Assembly: GCF_003258595.1 (NCBI RefSeq)
Contig: NZ_QHHQ01000009.1
Coordinates: 124,001-188,000, forward strand
Reading direction: 5' to 3'
DNA from: Acuticoccus sediminis
GTDB lineage: Bacteria; Pseudomonadota; Alphaproteobacteria; Rhizobiales; Amorphaceae
DNA length: 64,000 bases
Shown here: piece by piece, positions 16,619 to 25,406 of the stretch
How positions within the stretch are numbered: position 1 is the first letter of the stretch
Layout of the letters: each line of letters starts with the position of its first letter
Position numbers and translations under genes: made by a program
The notes under the pieces: model-generated
The model's input: the letters and a program-made list of their open reading frames with translations, nothing else
Database searches by the model: none
Told to the model about the DNA's origin: nothing

Positions 16619-17863
16619 TTACCGGGAGAGGTAGTCGAAGGCGCTGAGGAGGTGGCACTTCACCACGTGGATGAACTCGTCGACGGGCACATGCTCGTCC
16701 ATGCTGCCCATCCCGCGCGGCGCCGGTCCGTAGACGATGGCCGGCAGGCCCTTGTAGCGCCAGAGGCGGGCGTCCGTCGCCCCGAGGCTGATGATCGGGG
16801 CCGGTTCGATCCCGGCGATCTCCCTCGCGTTCTGGCGCACATGGTCGATCATCTCCGCGTCGGGCGGTGTCCAGGCCGGCTCTTCCGAGAGGAGCACGCG
16901 GTAGCTCACGCCCGGATGGCGCGCGATGATCTCGTCGACGCGGGCGAGGATCTCCTTCTCGCTCAGCCCGTTCGGGACCCGCACGTCGACCTCGACGCGG
17001 CATTCGGCGGCGATCATGTTGACCTTGATCCCGCCCGTGACGAGGCCGGGATTGACGGTCACCTTGCGGATGACGGCCGCCGCGCCGGACCCGTATTCGG
17101 CATCGATGGTCTCGGCGGCGGAGGTGATGGCCGATTCGAGGTTGCCGAGATCGGGAACGGGAATGCCCTCGAGCTCCGCGAGGTCGGCGATCAGGCTGCT
17201 GGCGATCCGGGTCGCGCTCGGGCTGAGATGCGGGTAGGCCCCGTGGCCGCCGCGGGTGCTGACGTGGAATTCCAGCCAGAGCGGCCCCTTTTCGCCGAAG
17301 CGCACGGTGCTGATGCCGCTCGGCTCGCCGTTCAGGCAGCAGTCGCCGAAGACCTCCGGCCGGTGCTCGGCGAGATAGCGCGCGCCCCAGGGGCCGAAGG
17401 TCTCTTCGTCCGAGACGACGACGAGGGAGAGCTGCCCCCTGAGCTGCGCGCGGATGCGGTGCAGATACGCGTAGGTGAAGATGGAGGCCGTGGTGCCGCA
17501 CTTCATGTCGGCCGCGCCGCGCCCGTAGATCTTCCCGTCGACGAGGGCGCCGCCCCACGGATCCTGCGTCCAGGCGGCCGCGTCCTCGACGGGGAACACG
17601 TCCATGTGTCCGTTGAGCGCGAGGTGTCGGCCGGGGGCTCCTCCTTCGAACGTCGACACGATGTTGGGCATGATCTCGTTCGGGGCGATCACCTCGTAGT
17701 CCAGCGCCTTGGCCTCGAGGAAGTCGCGGACGTGCTTCGCGCATTCTAGCGTGTCGCCCGGGGGATTGGGGCTCCGGCAGCGGATGAAGGCTTGCAGGAA
17801 CTCGACGAGGACGTCGCGGTCGGCGTCGACCCAGGCCAGTAGATCCTGCTTCGTGACCGTCAT
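16619..17863 (-). CDS. M20-family peptidase/deacylase, ArgE/DapE type
   Basis: The product is 414 residues from an ATG with GGAG eight bases upstream. Metal-binding blocks are NGHMDVFP, YGRGAADMKCG and SDEETFGPWG, with the catalytic Glu-Glu intact. ArgE/DapE-like enzymes remove acyl or succinyl groups from amino acids. This is the last gene of a leftward operon that begins with an amino-acid-type importer and continues through a PuuE-like deacetylase and an FAD monooxygenase. It probably performs a final amide cleavage on an imported N-acyl compound. Confidence 0.9.
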   Translation of the reverse strand: MTVTKQDLLAWVDADRDVLVEFLQAFIRCRSPNPPGDTLECAKHVRDFLEAKALDYEVIAPNEIMPNIVSTFEGGAPGRHLALNGHMDVFPVEDAAAWTQDPWGGALVDGKIYGRGAADMKCGTTASIFTYAYLHRIRAQLRGQLSLVVVSDEETFGPWGARYLAEHRPEVFGDCCLNGEPSGISTVRFGEKGPLWLEFHVSTRGGHGAYPHLSPSATRIASSLIADLAELEGIPVPDLGNLESAITSAAETIDAEYGSGAAAVIRKVTVNPGLVTGGIKVNMIAAECRVEVDVRVPNGLSEKEILARVDEIIARHPGVSYRVLLSEEPAWTPPDAEMIDHVRQNAREIAGIEPAPIISLGATDARLWRYKGLPAIVYGPAPRGMGSMDEHVPVDEFIHVVKCHLLSAFDYLSR

Positions 17864-18028
17864 GGTGTGTCTCCAGAGTGAGGGCTCCGCCGGCGGGCGG
17901 CGATGAGGGGGGCGCCCTTGGCGGGCGCGGGCCGTGAGGAAGGGAGGTGTCATCGGCCTCGGCGGATGGCGTTCGAGGTCCGGTGGACGGTGCGTCCGGC
18001 GGGGCCGTGCGCCGGGTCCGGGACGGGC

Positions 18029-19114
18029 CTAGGTCTGGACCGTCTCGATTTCTTCCTCGTAGCGGACGGCGATCGGCTTGACGCCGTTCTTGCCGCGAAA
18101 GCTGCCCTTTCGGGAGCAGTTCACGACGTAGTTGGCGGCGGGATACCGGTCCGTCTCGTAGTGGAGCAGGGCCTCGTCGATGTCGTTCGTCGTGGCGAAG
18201 GCATCGCGCAGGGACAGCGAGTCGATGAACGCCTGGCTGGCGCCCTGGGCGAGGTCGGGCATCATCGGGTGCGCCGCGTCCCCCATCAGCGTGACGCGCC
18301 CGTGCGTCCACTTGTAGGGCGTTCCCTCGACGTCATAGAGCGGGCTCTTGATGATCGCGTCCGGCGGGGTGATCGACAGCGTCCGGGGGATGTGCGTGTT
18401 CGTCCACGACTGGAAGAACGACATGAAGTCCTCGACGGTGTCGCCGCCGGATACTGATCCGAACCAGTAGGCCTTGCCGTTGCCGATCGGAATGACCGCG
18501 AGCCACCCGCCTTGCGCATAGTACCCGGTCTGCGCGGCCGGATCGACGTCCGTCTCGGCGAGATCGACGATCGCGCGCCAGCGATAGGCATGGTGATTGT
18601 TGGGGCGGAACCGGACACCGCCGATCAGTTGCTCGCGGATCGTCGAGTAGATGCCGTCGGCGCCGATCAGGACATCGAACTCGTGCCGCGCGCCGTTGCT
18701 GAAGTGGCAGACGGCCCTGTCGTCGAAGTTCTCGACCGAGACCACCTCGTGGCCGAACCTGATGCGGTCCGCGCCGTAGGCGTCCGCCAGCATCGTGATC
18801 AGCGCCAGGCGCGACACGCCGACGGACGGGGCGCCGTACTTCTCCGGCCACGCGCTCGTGTCGCACTCGAAGAGCGGCCCGCCCTCGGGGGCGAACCCGA
18901 GATACCGGTCGAGCTTCACGGCGATGGCGTCGAACTCGTCGCGCAGGCCGAGGCCGTAGATGGCCCGTCCGGCATTGGGCCAGAGGTTCAGTCCGGAACC
19001 CGTCGCCCTCAGGGCCGGTGCCTTCTCGAACACCTCGACGTCACAGCCCAGACGGGCGAGGCCGATGGCCGCCGACACTCCCCCCAGGCCCGCGCCACAA
19101 ATACCCACTCTCAT
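18029..19114 (-). CDS. FAD-dependent aromatic-type monooxygenase (PHBH/HpxO-like)
   Basis: A 361-residue class A flavoprotein monooxygenase. The N-terminal Rossmann motif is GICGAGLGGVSAAIGLARLG, followed by the acidic residue ending strand two (VEVFEKA). The mid-region DG motif is LIGADGIYS and the second FAD motif is LMGDAAHPMMPDLAQGA. The ATG start is preceded by AAGG. Such enzymes hydroxylate aromatic or heteroaromatic rings using NAD(P)H and O2; WPNAGRAI near residue 50 recalls the urate hydroxylase HpxO, but this is weak. Its place between a PuuE-like deacetylase and an M20 hydrolase fits degradation of an N-heterocycle. Confidence 0.88.
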   Translation of the reverse strand: MRVGICGAGLGGVSAAIGLARLGCDVEVFEKAPALRATGSGLNLWPNAGRAIYGLGLRDEFDAIAVKLDRYLGFAPEGGPLFECDTSAWPEKYGAPSVGVSRLALITMLADAYGADRIRFGHEVVSVENFDDRAVCHFSNGARHEFDVLIGADGIYSTIREQLIGGVRFRPNNHHAYRWRAIVDLAETDVDPAAQTGYYAQGGWLAVIPIGNGKAYWFGSVSGGDTVEDFMSFFQSWTNTHIPRTLSITPPDAIIKSPLYDVEGTPYKWTHGRVTLMGDAAHPMMPDLAQGASQAFIDSLSLRDAFATTNDIDEALLHYETDRYPAANYVVNCSRKGSFRGKNGVKPIAVRYEEEIETVQT

Positions 19115-19249
19115 TTCGATCGACCTTTCCGTGGTTGCGTCGCACGTGGGCGAGGCGCAACGAAGTTCAGTGCGGGCCGCGGGCGGCTGGGCCCCCGGCG
19201 CGCGGCGCGTGGCCAAGGTCCCGGCGCGGTGGCTCGGGACCGGGCCGGT

Positions 19250-20155
19250 TCAGGGCCGGCGTTGGAGGCTTCGGGGATCCGCCGCCTGGTTGTGGAACGG
19301 GATCCGCTCGCGGGTCGGCGTGTATTCGCCCGACCGGACGACGCGGTTCACATGCGAGGCGATCTCCTCGAGCGTCGCGAACCAGACGTCGCCCTTGTCC
19401 ATCATGTACTGGATCATCGATTCCATGCGGTCGCACCGGGCGAGGCGCCCCATGACGAACGGGTGCCAGACCGAGATCCAGAGGCCGCCGTATTTCCAGG
19501 CCGCGTCGAATTCGGCGAGGAAGACATCCATCGCGCGGTCCGGAGAATTGACCTGGATGTGGTAGCCGAGGTCGGAGTTGATCGTGAATTGCGGCCAGTC
19601 GTCCAGCGCCCAGTGCGTCGGCAATTCCACGACCTCGCCGAGATCGCCCTCGACGATGTACGGGATATCGTTTCCCATGAGGGACGAATCGTAGAGGAAG
19701 CCCTCGCGGGCGATGAAGTTCAGTGTGTTCTTCGAGAACCGGTAGCTGGGCGCGCGGAACCCGCGCGGGCGCACGCCGGTGACCGTCTCCAGCGCCTCGA
19801 TGCTGCGGGAGAACCAGTAGTCCTCCATCTCCGCGCTCAGCGTGTCGAGGCGCTCGTGAAGGTAGCCGTGGGCGCCGATCTCGTGGCCGGCGTCGATGAT
19901 CTCCTTCATGAGGTCCGGATAGTGCTCCGCCGTCCAGCCGGGCACGAAGAACGTCTGCGTCAGCCCGTATTTCCTGTAGAGCTGCAGGATCCGGCGGACG
20001 CCGACCATGTCGTAGCGCAGCAGCGAGGCCGTGCCGATCAGGGTGTCGGCCTTCTGGGGATGCGCATAGTGGAGGAGACTGTCCGCATCGATGTCGAACG
20101 TGATCGCCACGGCGCATCTGGCCCCGTTGGGCCAGCGGATGGGGTTTTCAATCAT
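19250..20155 (-). CDS. Polysaccharide-deacetylase (CE4) family protein, PuuE/allantoinase-like
   Basis: This 301-residue protein has the NodB-homology fold without a signal peptide, so it acts in the cytoplasm. Motif 1 is ITFDIDADS, motif 2 is GAHGYLHERLD and motif 3 is FRAPSYRFS. Compared with chitin deacetylases it belongs to the small-molecule branch that includes the allantoinase PuuE and related amidases. It is encoded between an amino-acid-type importer and an FAD monooxygenase, which favours hydrolysis of an amide or ring in a small nitrogen compound. The exact substrate cannot be read from sequence. Confidence 0.85.
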   Translation of the reverse strand: MIENPIRWPNGARCAVAITFDIDADSLLHYAHPQKADTLIGTASLLRYDMVGVRRILQLYRKYGLTQTFFVPGWTAEHYPDLMKEIIDAGHEIGAHGYLHERLDTLSAEMEDYWFSRSIEALETVTGVRPRGFRAPSYRFSKNTLNFIAREGFLYDSSLMGNDIPYIVEGDLGEVVELPTHWALDDWPQFTINSDLGYHIQVNSPDRAMDVFLAEFDAAWKYGGLWISVWHPFVMGRLARCDRMESMIQYMMDKGDVWFATLEEIASHVNRVVRSGEYTPTRERIPFHNQAADPRSLQRRP

Positions 20156-20298
20156 AGTCGGACCCTTGTCGCGGGCGGTTGCCGGGGACGGGTTGTCGGG
20201 ATGCGCCGGATGGCGCCGCCCCGGGCGGGGCGGCGCCTACGCGGTCGGTGCCGGCGGAGGGCCTCCGGACGGAGGCCGGTCCGCGCGGCGGGCCCCGC

Positions 20299-21159
20299 CT
20301 ATTCCTTGGCTGCCGCATCCTCGGTGACCATGCCGAAGGGCTGCAGGTTCGGACGGTCGTAGAAGCGGCCGGTCATGCCGTAGTCGTGCGCCATGCGCTC
20401 CCAGCGGCCGGTGAGCAGCATGAAGTCGATCGACGTGTTCATGAAGTTCAGCAGGTCCTGGTTGCCGCGCTTCACGCTCCAGGCGATCGGCAGGAGGTTG
20501 TAGGGGTTGTCCTGGAAGAGGTCGGTGACGCCCGGCTGCACCGAGGCGTAGCGGCGGGCCTGCCACGCGTCCTCGATCCCCACGTCCGCGCGGCCGGAGG
20601 AGACCTCGATGAAGGGGGCGGTCAGGTTGCCGGTGCTGAGCGCGACGATCGTCGCCGCCGGGAAGTTCTCGCGGACGTATTCCTGCGCGGCGCCGCCCTG
20701 GACGACGGCGATCTTCACGCCCTCCTTGTTGAAGTCGGCGAGCGTGCCGAAGCGGTCGTCGTCCTTTTTGACGATGGCGCTGTAGCCCAGGTAGTGGATG
20801 GGCTTGGTGAACTCGACCGCGGCGGCGCGCTGGATGGTGGCGAAGGTGCCGGCCATCGAGAGGTCGAACTGGCCGGACTGCAGGCCGGCGGCGAAGTTCG
20901 CCCAGGTGGTCTCGACGAACTCCGGCTCCACGCCGATGGTCGAGAAGATGTAGCGCAGGCCGTCCACGTAGTAGCCGCCCAGCTCGCCGGACGCGGGATC
21001 CTTGACGACGCCCGGGGGTGCAGGGATGAAGCCGACCTTGATCGACTTGTCGCGAAGGATCCGGTCCATGACCTGCGCCTGTGCGGTCTGCACATGCGCG
21101 GAGAGGGCGAGCGCGGCCATGATGCCGCCAAGCACGAGCGGGTGTCGCAGGAGTTTCAT
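20299..21159 (-). CDS. ABC transporter solute-binding protein, amino-acid type (family 3)
   Basis: A 286-residue periplasmic binding protein with a Sec signal peptide (cleavage near AQAQ, about residue 29). Blocks typical of family 3 proteins include SIKVGFIPAPPG, LGGYYVDGLRYIF, QSGQFDLSMAGTF, KIAVVQGGAAQEY and SGRADVGIEDAWQ. It is the third gene of the leftward importer operon, preceded by its ATPase and permease, and has AAGGAAG before the ATG. It would bind the compound later handled by the downstream deacetylase, monooxygenase and M20 enzyme. Confidence 0.92.
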   Translation of the reverse strand: MKLLRHPLVLGGIMAALALSAHVQTAQAQVMDRILRDKSIKVGFIPAPPGVVKDPASGELGGYYVDGLRYIFSTIGVEPEFVETTWANFAAGLQSGQFDLSMAGTFATIQRAAAVEFTKPIHYLGYSAIVKKDDDRFGTLADFNKEGVKIAVVQGGAAQEYVRENFPAATIVALSTGNLTAPFIEVSSGRADVGIEDAWQARRYASVQPGVTDLFQDNPYNLLPIAWSVKRGNQDLLNFMNTSIDFMLLTGRWERMAHDYGMTGRFYDRPNLQPFGMVTEDAAAKE

Positions 21160-21202
21160 CGGGTCTTCCTTGTTGGGGGCAGGGTTGAACTCGGGGGCGC
21201 CG

Positions 21203-21988
21203 TCAGCGCAGGACGCGTCTCAGGAATTCCGCCGTGCGCGGATGAGACGGGTTCGAGAACATCGTCGAGGGCCGGTCGATCTCGACCAGGTTGCCGTCGT
21301 CCATCATCATGACGCGATCGGCGACCTCGCGTGCGAAACCCATCTCATGGGTGACGATCACCATGGTCATTCCGTCCGCGGCGAGGGATTTGATGACATC
21401 GAGCACCTCGCCCACGAGCTCCGGGTCGAGGGCGGAGGTCGGCTCGTCGAACAGCATCACCTCCGGCTTCATGGCGAGGGCGCGGGCGATCGCCGCGCGC
21501 TGCTGCTGTCCGCCGGAGAGCGTCTCGGGGTAGGCGTCGATCTTGTGCCTGAGGCCGACGCGCTCGAGCAGGGCCCGCGCCTCGGCGATGGCCTCGTCGC
21601 GGGGGCGGCGCTGAACGACCGTCGGGCCCTCGATCACGTTGTCGAGGACGCTCATGTGCGGGAACAGGTTGAACCCCTGGAAGACCATGCCCATGCGGGC
21701 GCGGACCGCCGTGACCCGGTCGGCCCTGTCCTTCACCAGGGTTCCGTTGGCGCGCTTGCGGTAGCCGACCAGCTGATCGCCGAGCCAGATCTCGCCCTGG
21801 TCGTACTCCTCCAGGAAGTTGATGCAGCGCAGGAAGGTGCTCTTGCCCGAGCCGCTGGGGCCGATCACGGCCATGACCTCGCCGCGGGCGATCTCGACGT
21901 CGATCCCCTTGAGGACCTGGAGCTGTCCGAACGACTTCTGGACGTTGATGGCGCGAATCATGGTCTGGGTCACTGGTGCGTCTGCCAT
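21203..21988 (-). CDS. ABC transporter ATP-binding protein, amino-acid type
   Basis: The 261-residue protein has Walker [13 protein letters not shown], signature [15 protein letters not shown], Walker [14 protein letters not shown] and switch IVTHEMGFA, matching GlnQ/ArtP-like ATPases. Its ATG lies inside the end of the permease gene, an overlap of 19 bases, which implies cotranslation. It energises the importer with the flanking permease and binding protein. Confidence 0.93.
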   Translation of the reverse strand: MADAPVTQTMIRAINVQKSFGQLQVLKGIDVEIARGEVMAVIGPSGSGKSTFLRCINFLEEYDQGEIWLGDQLVGYRKRANGTLVKDRADRVTAVRARMGMVFQGFNLFPHMSVLDNVIEGPTVVQRRPRDEAIAEARALLERVGLRHKIDAYPETLSGGQQQRAAIARALAMKPEVMLFDEPTSALDPELVGEVLDVIKSLAADGMTMVIVTHEMGFAREVADRVMMMDDGNLVEIDRPSTMFSNPSHPRTAEFLRRVLR

Positions 21989-22635
21989 CGCCGCTCGAGC
22001 CGCTGGGACGCGTAGATGATCGGGTAGATCAGCACCGCGAACGCGAGGGCGAGGACCGTGTAGATCTCGAGCGGCCGGTAAGTGTTGTTGATCAGGTTGT
22101 TCGCTTCGTGCAGCAGCTCGTTGACCGCGAGCATCGAGGCGAGCGTCGTCAGCTTGATCAGCGAGGCGAACTCATTGATGAACGGCGGAATCATGCGCCG
22201 GACCGCCTGCGGCAGGATGATCCGCCGCATCGCCTGGGCGTAGCTCATGCCGATCGCGCGGGCGGCGTCCCACTGGCCCTTGCTGATCGAGTTCACGCCG
22301 GCGCGGAAGATTTCGCTGAAGTACGCGGCGGAGTGCAGGCCCAGCCCGATCGCGGCCGAGGTGACGTTGCTCATCTGCAGGCCGGTGAGGATCGGCAGCG
22401 AGTAGTAGATCCAGACGAGCTGGACGAGGACCGGGGTCGAGCGGAAGAGCTCGACGAACGTCGCCGCCGGAGCGCGCAGGAGGAAGTAGGGACTGCGGCG
22501 CATGAGGCCCAGTGCCAGTCCGAGCGTCAGCCCCATGAGGGTCGCCCACAGGGTCAGCTGGGCCGTGATGGCGGCGCCGCGAAAGAACACTGCCCTGTAA
22601 TCCCAGGCGATCTGGAAGTGCCACGTGTAGTCCAT
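21970..22635 (-). CDS. ABC transporter permease, amino-acid type
   Basis: The product is a 221-residue permease of the His/Glu/Gln family, beginning [20 protein letters not shown] and continuing with the conserved first-helix [13 protein letters not shown]. The EAA loop is [13 protein letters not shown]. Only one permease gene is present, so it probably works as a homodimer. It is the first gene of the leftward operon. The region immediately upstream carries an array of GCATGC-type sites. The ribosome site is weak. Confidence 0.9.
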   Translation of the reverse strand: MDYTWHFQIAWDYRAVFFRGAAITAQLTLWATLMGLTLGLALGLMRRSPYFLLRAPAATFVELFRSTPVLVQLVWIYYSLPILTGLQMSNVTSAAIGLGLHSAAYFSEIFRAGVNSISKGQWDAARAIGMSYAQAMRRIILPQAVRRMIPPFINEFASLIKLTTLASMLAVNELLHEANNLINNTYRPLEIYTVLALAFAVLIYPIIYASQRLERRWQTHQ

Positions 22636-23407
22636 GAACGACCGGGTCGCTTTCCCAAAAGAGTGATGGCATTCTGCATGCAGGATGCCGCATGCCAAAT
22701 GTTGTATGCACGAGGCATGCCATCCTTTGCCGTGGGGGGACAGGGCGCCGGCGCTTCGCGGAGGACGGCGCGTCGGCGGGCGTCCGGAACGCGCGGAATT
22801 GGGGGAGTTCGTCGTCACATGCGGCGCGAAACACGGCGCTTTCCGTCGCGAGGGCCGGACCGTGACCGGCGCGGCGAACCGTGCTCCGGTGCGGTCGGGA
22901 GTCGCGGCCCGGGCTGCGGGCCGGGCACCGCGTTCCGGGATCGCACACGCCTCGGGTGCATGACCGATGCGCAGGCCCGGCCGCACGACTGCCGCCGATT
23001 CGACCAGACGCGGGGCCGCATCGCGCGCTCCGTGCGCTTGGGGATCCCGGCCCGCCGGCGCCGGCCGCGCCCCCGCACCGCCGGGTGCTGGTCGGACTCG
23101 GCGGACACGTGGCAGGTGGCGCCGGGCAGGGCGAGACGTTTCCGCTCGAACATCTGCATCCGGGCAGTGTTCTGCGGGGCGCTACGGGTTGGGGAAAGTA
23201 TGGTGGAGAGATTTTATATGACGCACGAAGTGTTTTACTCGCGCGTGCCGCCGGAAACGGGCCGCAAGCGACGCGATCAATTGTCCGGGGCCGCGGACTG
23301 TCGATCTCGCCCGGGACCGGGGCGCGGTAGATCAATGAGACGGTTGCGCGCCCACGGTATTGGCGTATGAGGTTCACATCTGGCGAGGGCGACGTGAAAG
23401 GGCAGGC
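22636..23407. other. Divergent regulatory region between importer operon and gntR-type gene
   Basis: These 772 bases separate the leftward importer operon from the rightward GntR-type gene. No convincing gene is present; short open frames here lack conserved features. The part next to the permease contains the palindrome array listed at 22675-22723. Nearer the GntR-type gene, a TTGGGG-17-TTTTAT arrangement around 23188-23216 could be its promoter. The middle is ordinary GC-rich sequence. Confidence 0.5.
22675..22723. promoter_or_regulatory. Array of GCATGC-type palindromes, likely GntR operator cluster
   Basis: Within 49 bases there are TGCATGCA, GCATGCCA, TTGTATGCA and GGCATGCC, with six-base cores starting at 22676, 22690, 22704 (GTATGC) and 22715. 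The spacings are 14, 14 and 11 bases. The array is 40-90 bases upstream of the permease start, where an operator should be. The divergent FCD-type GntR regulator is the obvious candidate to bind it. Confidence 0.55.
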
Positions 23408-24157
23408 ATGGGCAACACCGCGGCGCGGGCGAGTGGCGCACGTTCACGGGAAGATGCGTCAGCACCGCCGCGGCCCGGGGATCGGGGCGCGCAGGACGGC
23501 TCCCCGGTGAAGGCCCTGAAGCCCGCGACCGTGAAGCGGTCCGCCCGGGTGGCCGATCAGGTGTACAGGCATCTCCGGCGCGCCATCATCACCGGCGAGA
23601 TCGCATCCGGAACCCGCCTGCGCGAAGGCGAGGTCGCGGAAGCGCTGAGCGTGAGCCGCACGCCCGTGCGCGAGGCCATCTCGCGGCTGATCGGCGACCT
23701 GCTCGTCCGCGAGCACGAGACGATGGGCGTCGAGGTCGTGGACATGGACCGCGACGTGACCGACATCCACCACATCCGCGAGTCGCTGGAACTCTGCGCG
23801 GCACGCCTCGCGGCGCAGCGCATCACCGAGCAGCAGCTCCAGGCGCTCGACGACATCATCAAGCTGGAAAAGAAGGCGTCGGTGGCGGAGCGCGTTCGGC
23901 TCAATCACCGCTTCCACCTGTCGATTGTTCAGGCGTCCGGCTCGCAGAGACTGATCGAGATGCTGATCAGCTTCAACGATTACTTCCTACACCCGCAGTG
24001 GGTGACGCGGACCGAAAAGAAGCTGGTCGATCAGGCCGTGAAGGATCACGTCGACATCGTCGCCGCCTTGCGCTCCCGCTCGTCCGACCGGACGGAGAAG
24101 GTCCTGCGCCGCCACCTCAAGCTCGGGCTGATGCAGATCACCGACGAGCCCGACTGA
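23408..24157 (+). CDS. GntR-family transcriptional regulator, FCD subfamily
   Basis: Starting at an ATG after AAAGGGCAGGC, the 249-residue protein has a GntR winged helix (about residues 40-105) with GTRLREGEVAEALSVSRTPV and REAISRL. The FCD ligand/metal-binding domain follows, with the blocks DIHHIRESLELCAARLA, NHRFHLSIVQASGS and KDHVDIVAAL...HLKLG. FCD regulators sense carboxylates or amino-acid-like ligands. It is divergent from the importer/deacetylase/monooxygenase operon and probably represses it. It converges on the ArgE-like gene. Confidence 0.93.
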   Translation: MGNTAARASGARSREDASAPPRPGDRGAQDGSPVKALKPATVKRSARVADQVYRHLRRAIITGEIASGTRLREGEVAEALSVSRTPVREAISRLIGDLLVREHETMGVEVVDMDRDVTDIHHIRESLELCAARLAAQRITEQQLQALDDIIKLEKKASVAERVRLNHRFHLSIVQASGSQRLIEMLISFNDYFLHPQWVTRTEKKLVDQAVKDHVDIVAALRSRSSDRTEKVLRRHLKLGLMQITDEPD

Positions 24158-24206
24158 CGCGCCGCGGGGCGGCGTTCGGGCCGGGTTCGCCTTCGGTGCG
24201 GCGGGA

Positions 24207-25382
24207 TCACCAGGGCAGGCCACCCGCCTCCAGCCGGCTTGCGAGCCGGCCGATCATCTCCTCCATCTGCGCGATCTGCGTGATCTCGATGAACTCGTCC
24301 GGCTTGTGCCCCTGTGCCATCGAGCCGGGGCCGCAGACGACGGAGACGATGCCGGCGTCGCGGCTGAACGTCCCCGCCTCGGTCCCGAAGTCGATCTTGC
24401 CGAGCGGCGCCTGAGGCAGCAGGGACGAGACGAAGCGGACCGCTGGATGGTCCCGGTCCGTCGCCAGGCCGCTGACATGGACGATCTCCTCGATCGCGAT
24501 GCCGCAGCGCGGGTCCATGACCTGCATCTCGGGCACGAGCCGCGTGTCGGCATAGGTCCGGATGCGTGACATGAGGTCCGTCAGGTCGTCGTCGGTCAGG
24601 GCGCGGACGTCGAGCTGGAACACGCATTCGGCGGGCACGATGTTGAGCGCCGTGCCGGCGCGGATGGTGTTCACCGAGAGCGTCGCCTGCGGGATCTCGT
24701 AGCCGTGGTCGAGAGGGCCGGAGTCCGCCGCGTCGCGCGCCAGCTCCTCGATGAAGGCGATCAGCCGCGCGGCGTACGCGATCGCGTTGACGGCCGTCGG
24801 CGCCCGGGCCGAGTGCGCGGTGAGGCCGGTCACGGTGACGTTATACATGCCGGCGCACTTGTGCCCGGTCGCGACCTGCATGCTCGTCGGTTCGCCGACG
24901 ATGCAGAGCGCGGGTCGGACGGCAAGGCCGGCCAGCCGCTCGATCAGGCTGGTCACGCCGGTGCAGCCGACCTCCTCGTCGTAGGAGACCGCGATATGGA
25001 TGGGCGCGACGAGCCGGCGCGTGACGAGCTCGGGGACGGCGGCCAGCACCGTGCCGAGAAAGCCCTTCATGTCGGCCGCGCCGCGCCCGTAGAGGCGGCC
25101 GCCGTCCTGCCGCATCGCGAAGGGGTCGCTCGCCCAGGCCTGCCCGTCGACCGGGACCACGTCGCTGTGACCCGACAGGATGACGCCCGGCACGTCCGGC
25201 GGGCCGATCGTCGCCCAGAGATTGCCCTTGGTCCCCGCCTCGTTCCAAAGGATCTCGCTCGCGACGCCATGGCGGTCGAGATGAGCGGTCACGTAGTGCA
25301 GCAGGTCCCTGTTCGGATCGCGGGACACGGTGGGGAAGGCGATCAGGTCGCCGATGATCGCGATGCTGTCGGTGGTCTGCAT
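24207..25382 (-). CDS. Acetylornithine-deacetylase-like M20 peptidase (ArgE type)
   Basis: This 391-residue protein carries the ArgE motif set: LSGHSDVVPVDGQAW, YGRGAADMKG and SYDEEVGCTG, with the catalytic Glu-Glu intact. ArgE family members deacylate N-acetyl amino acids. It is the last gene of a leftward trio after an amino-acid dehydrogenase and a LivK-like binding protein, so it likely acts in catabolism of an N-acyl amino acid rather than arginine biosynthesis. The two adjacent genes support an acyl-amino-acid to amino acid to keto-acid route. Confidence 0.9.
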   Translation of the reverse strand: MQTTDSIAIIGDLIAFPTVSRDPNRDLLHYVTAHLDRHGVASEILWNEAGTKGNLWATIGPPDVPGVILSGHSDVVPVDGQAWASDPFAMRQDGGRLYGRGAADMKGFLGTVLAAVPELVTRRLVAPIHIAVSYDEEVGCTGVTSLIERLAGLAVRPALCIVGEPTSMQVATGHKCAGMYNVTVTGLTAHSARAPTAVNAIAYAARLIAFIEELARDAADSGPLDHGYEIPQATLSVNTIRAGTALNIVPAECVFQLDVRALTDDDLTDLMSRIRTYADTRLVPEMQVMDPRCGIAIEEIVHVSGLATDRDHPAVRFVSSLLPQAPLGKIDFGTEAGTFSRDAGIVSVVCGPGSMAQGHKPDEFIEITQIAQMEEMIGRLASRLEAGGLPW

Positions 25383-25406
25383 GTCTGTCCGCTCCGTCCC
25401 GCCGCC

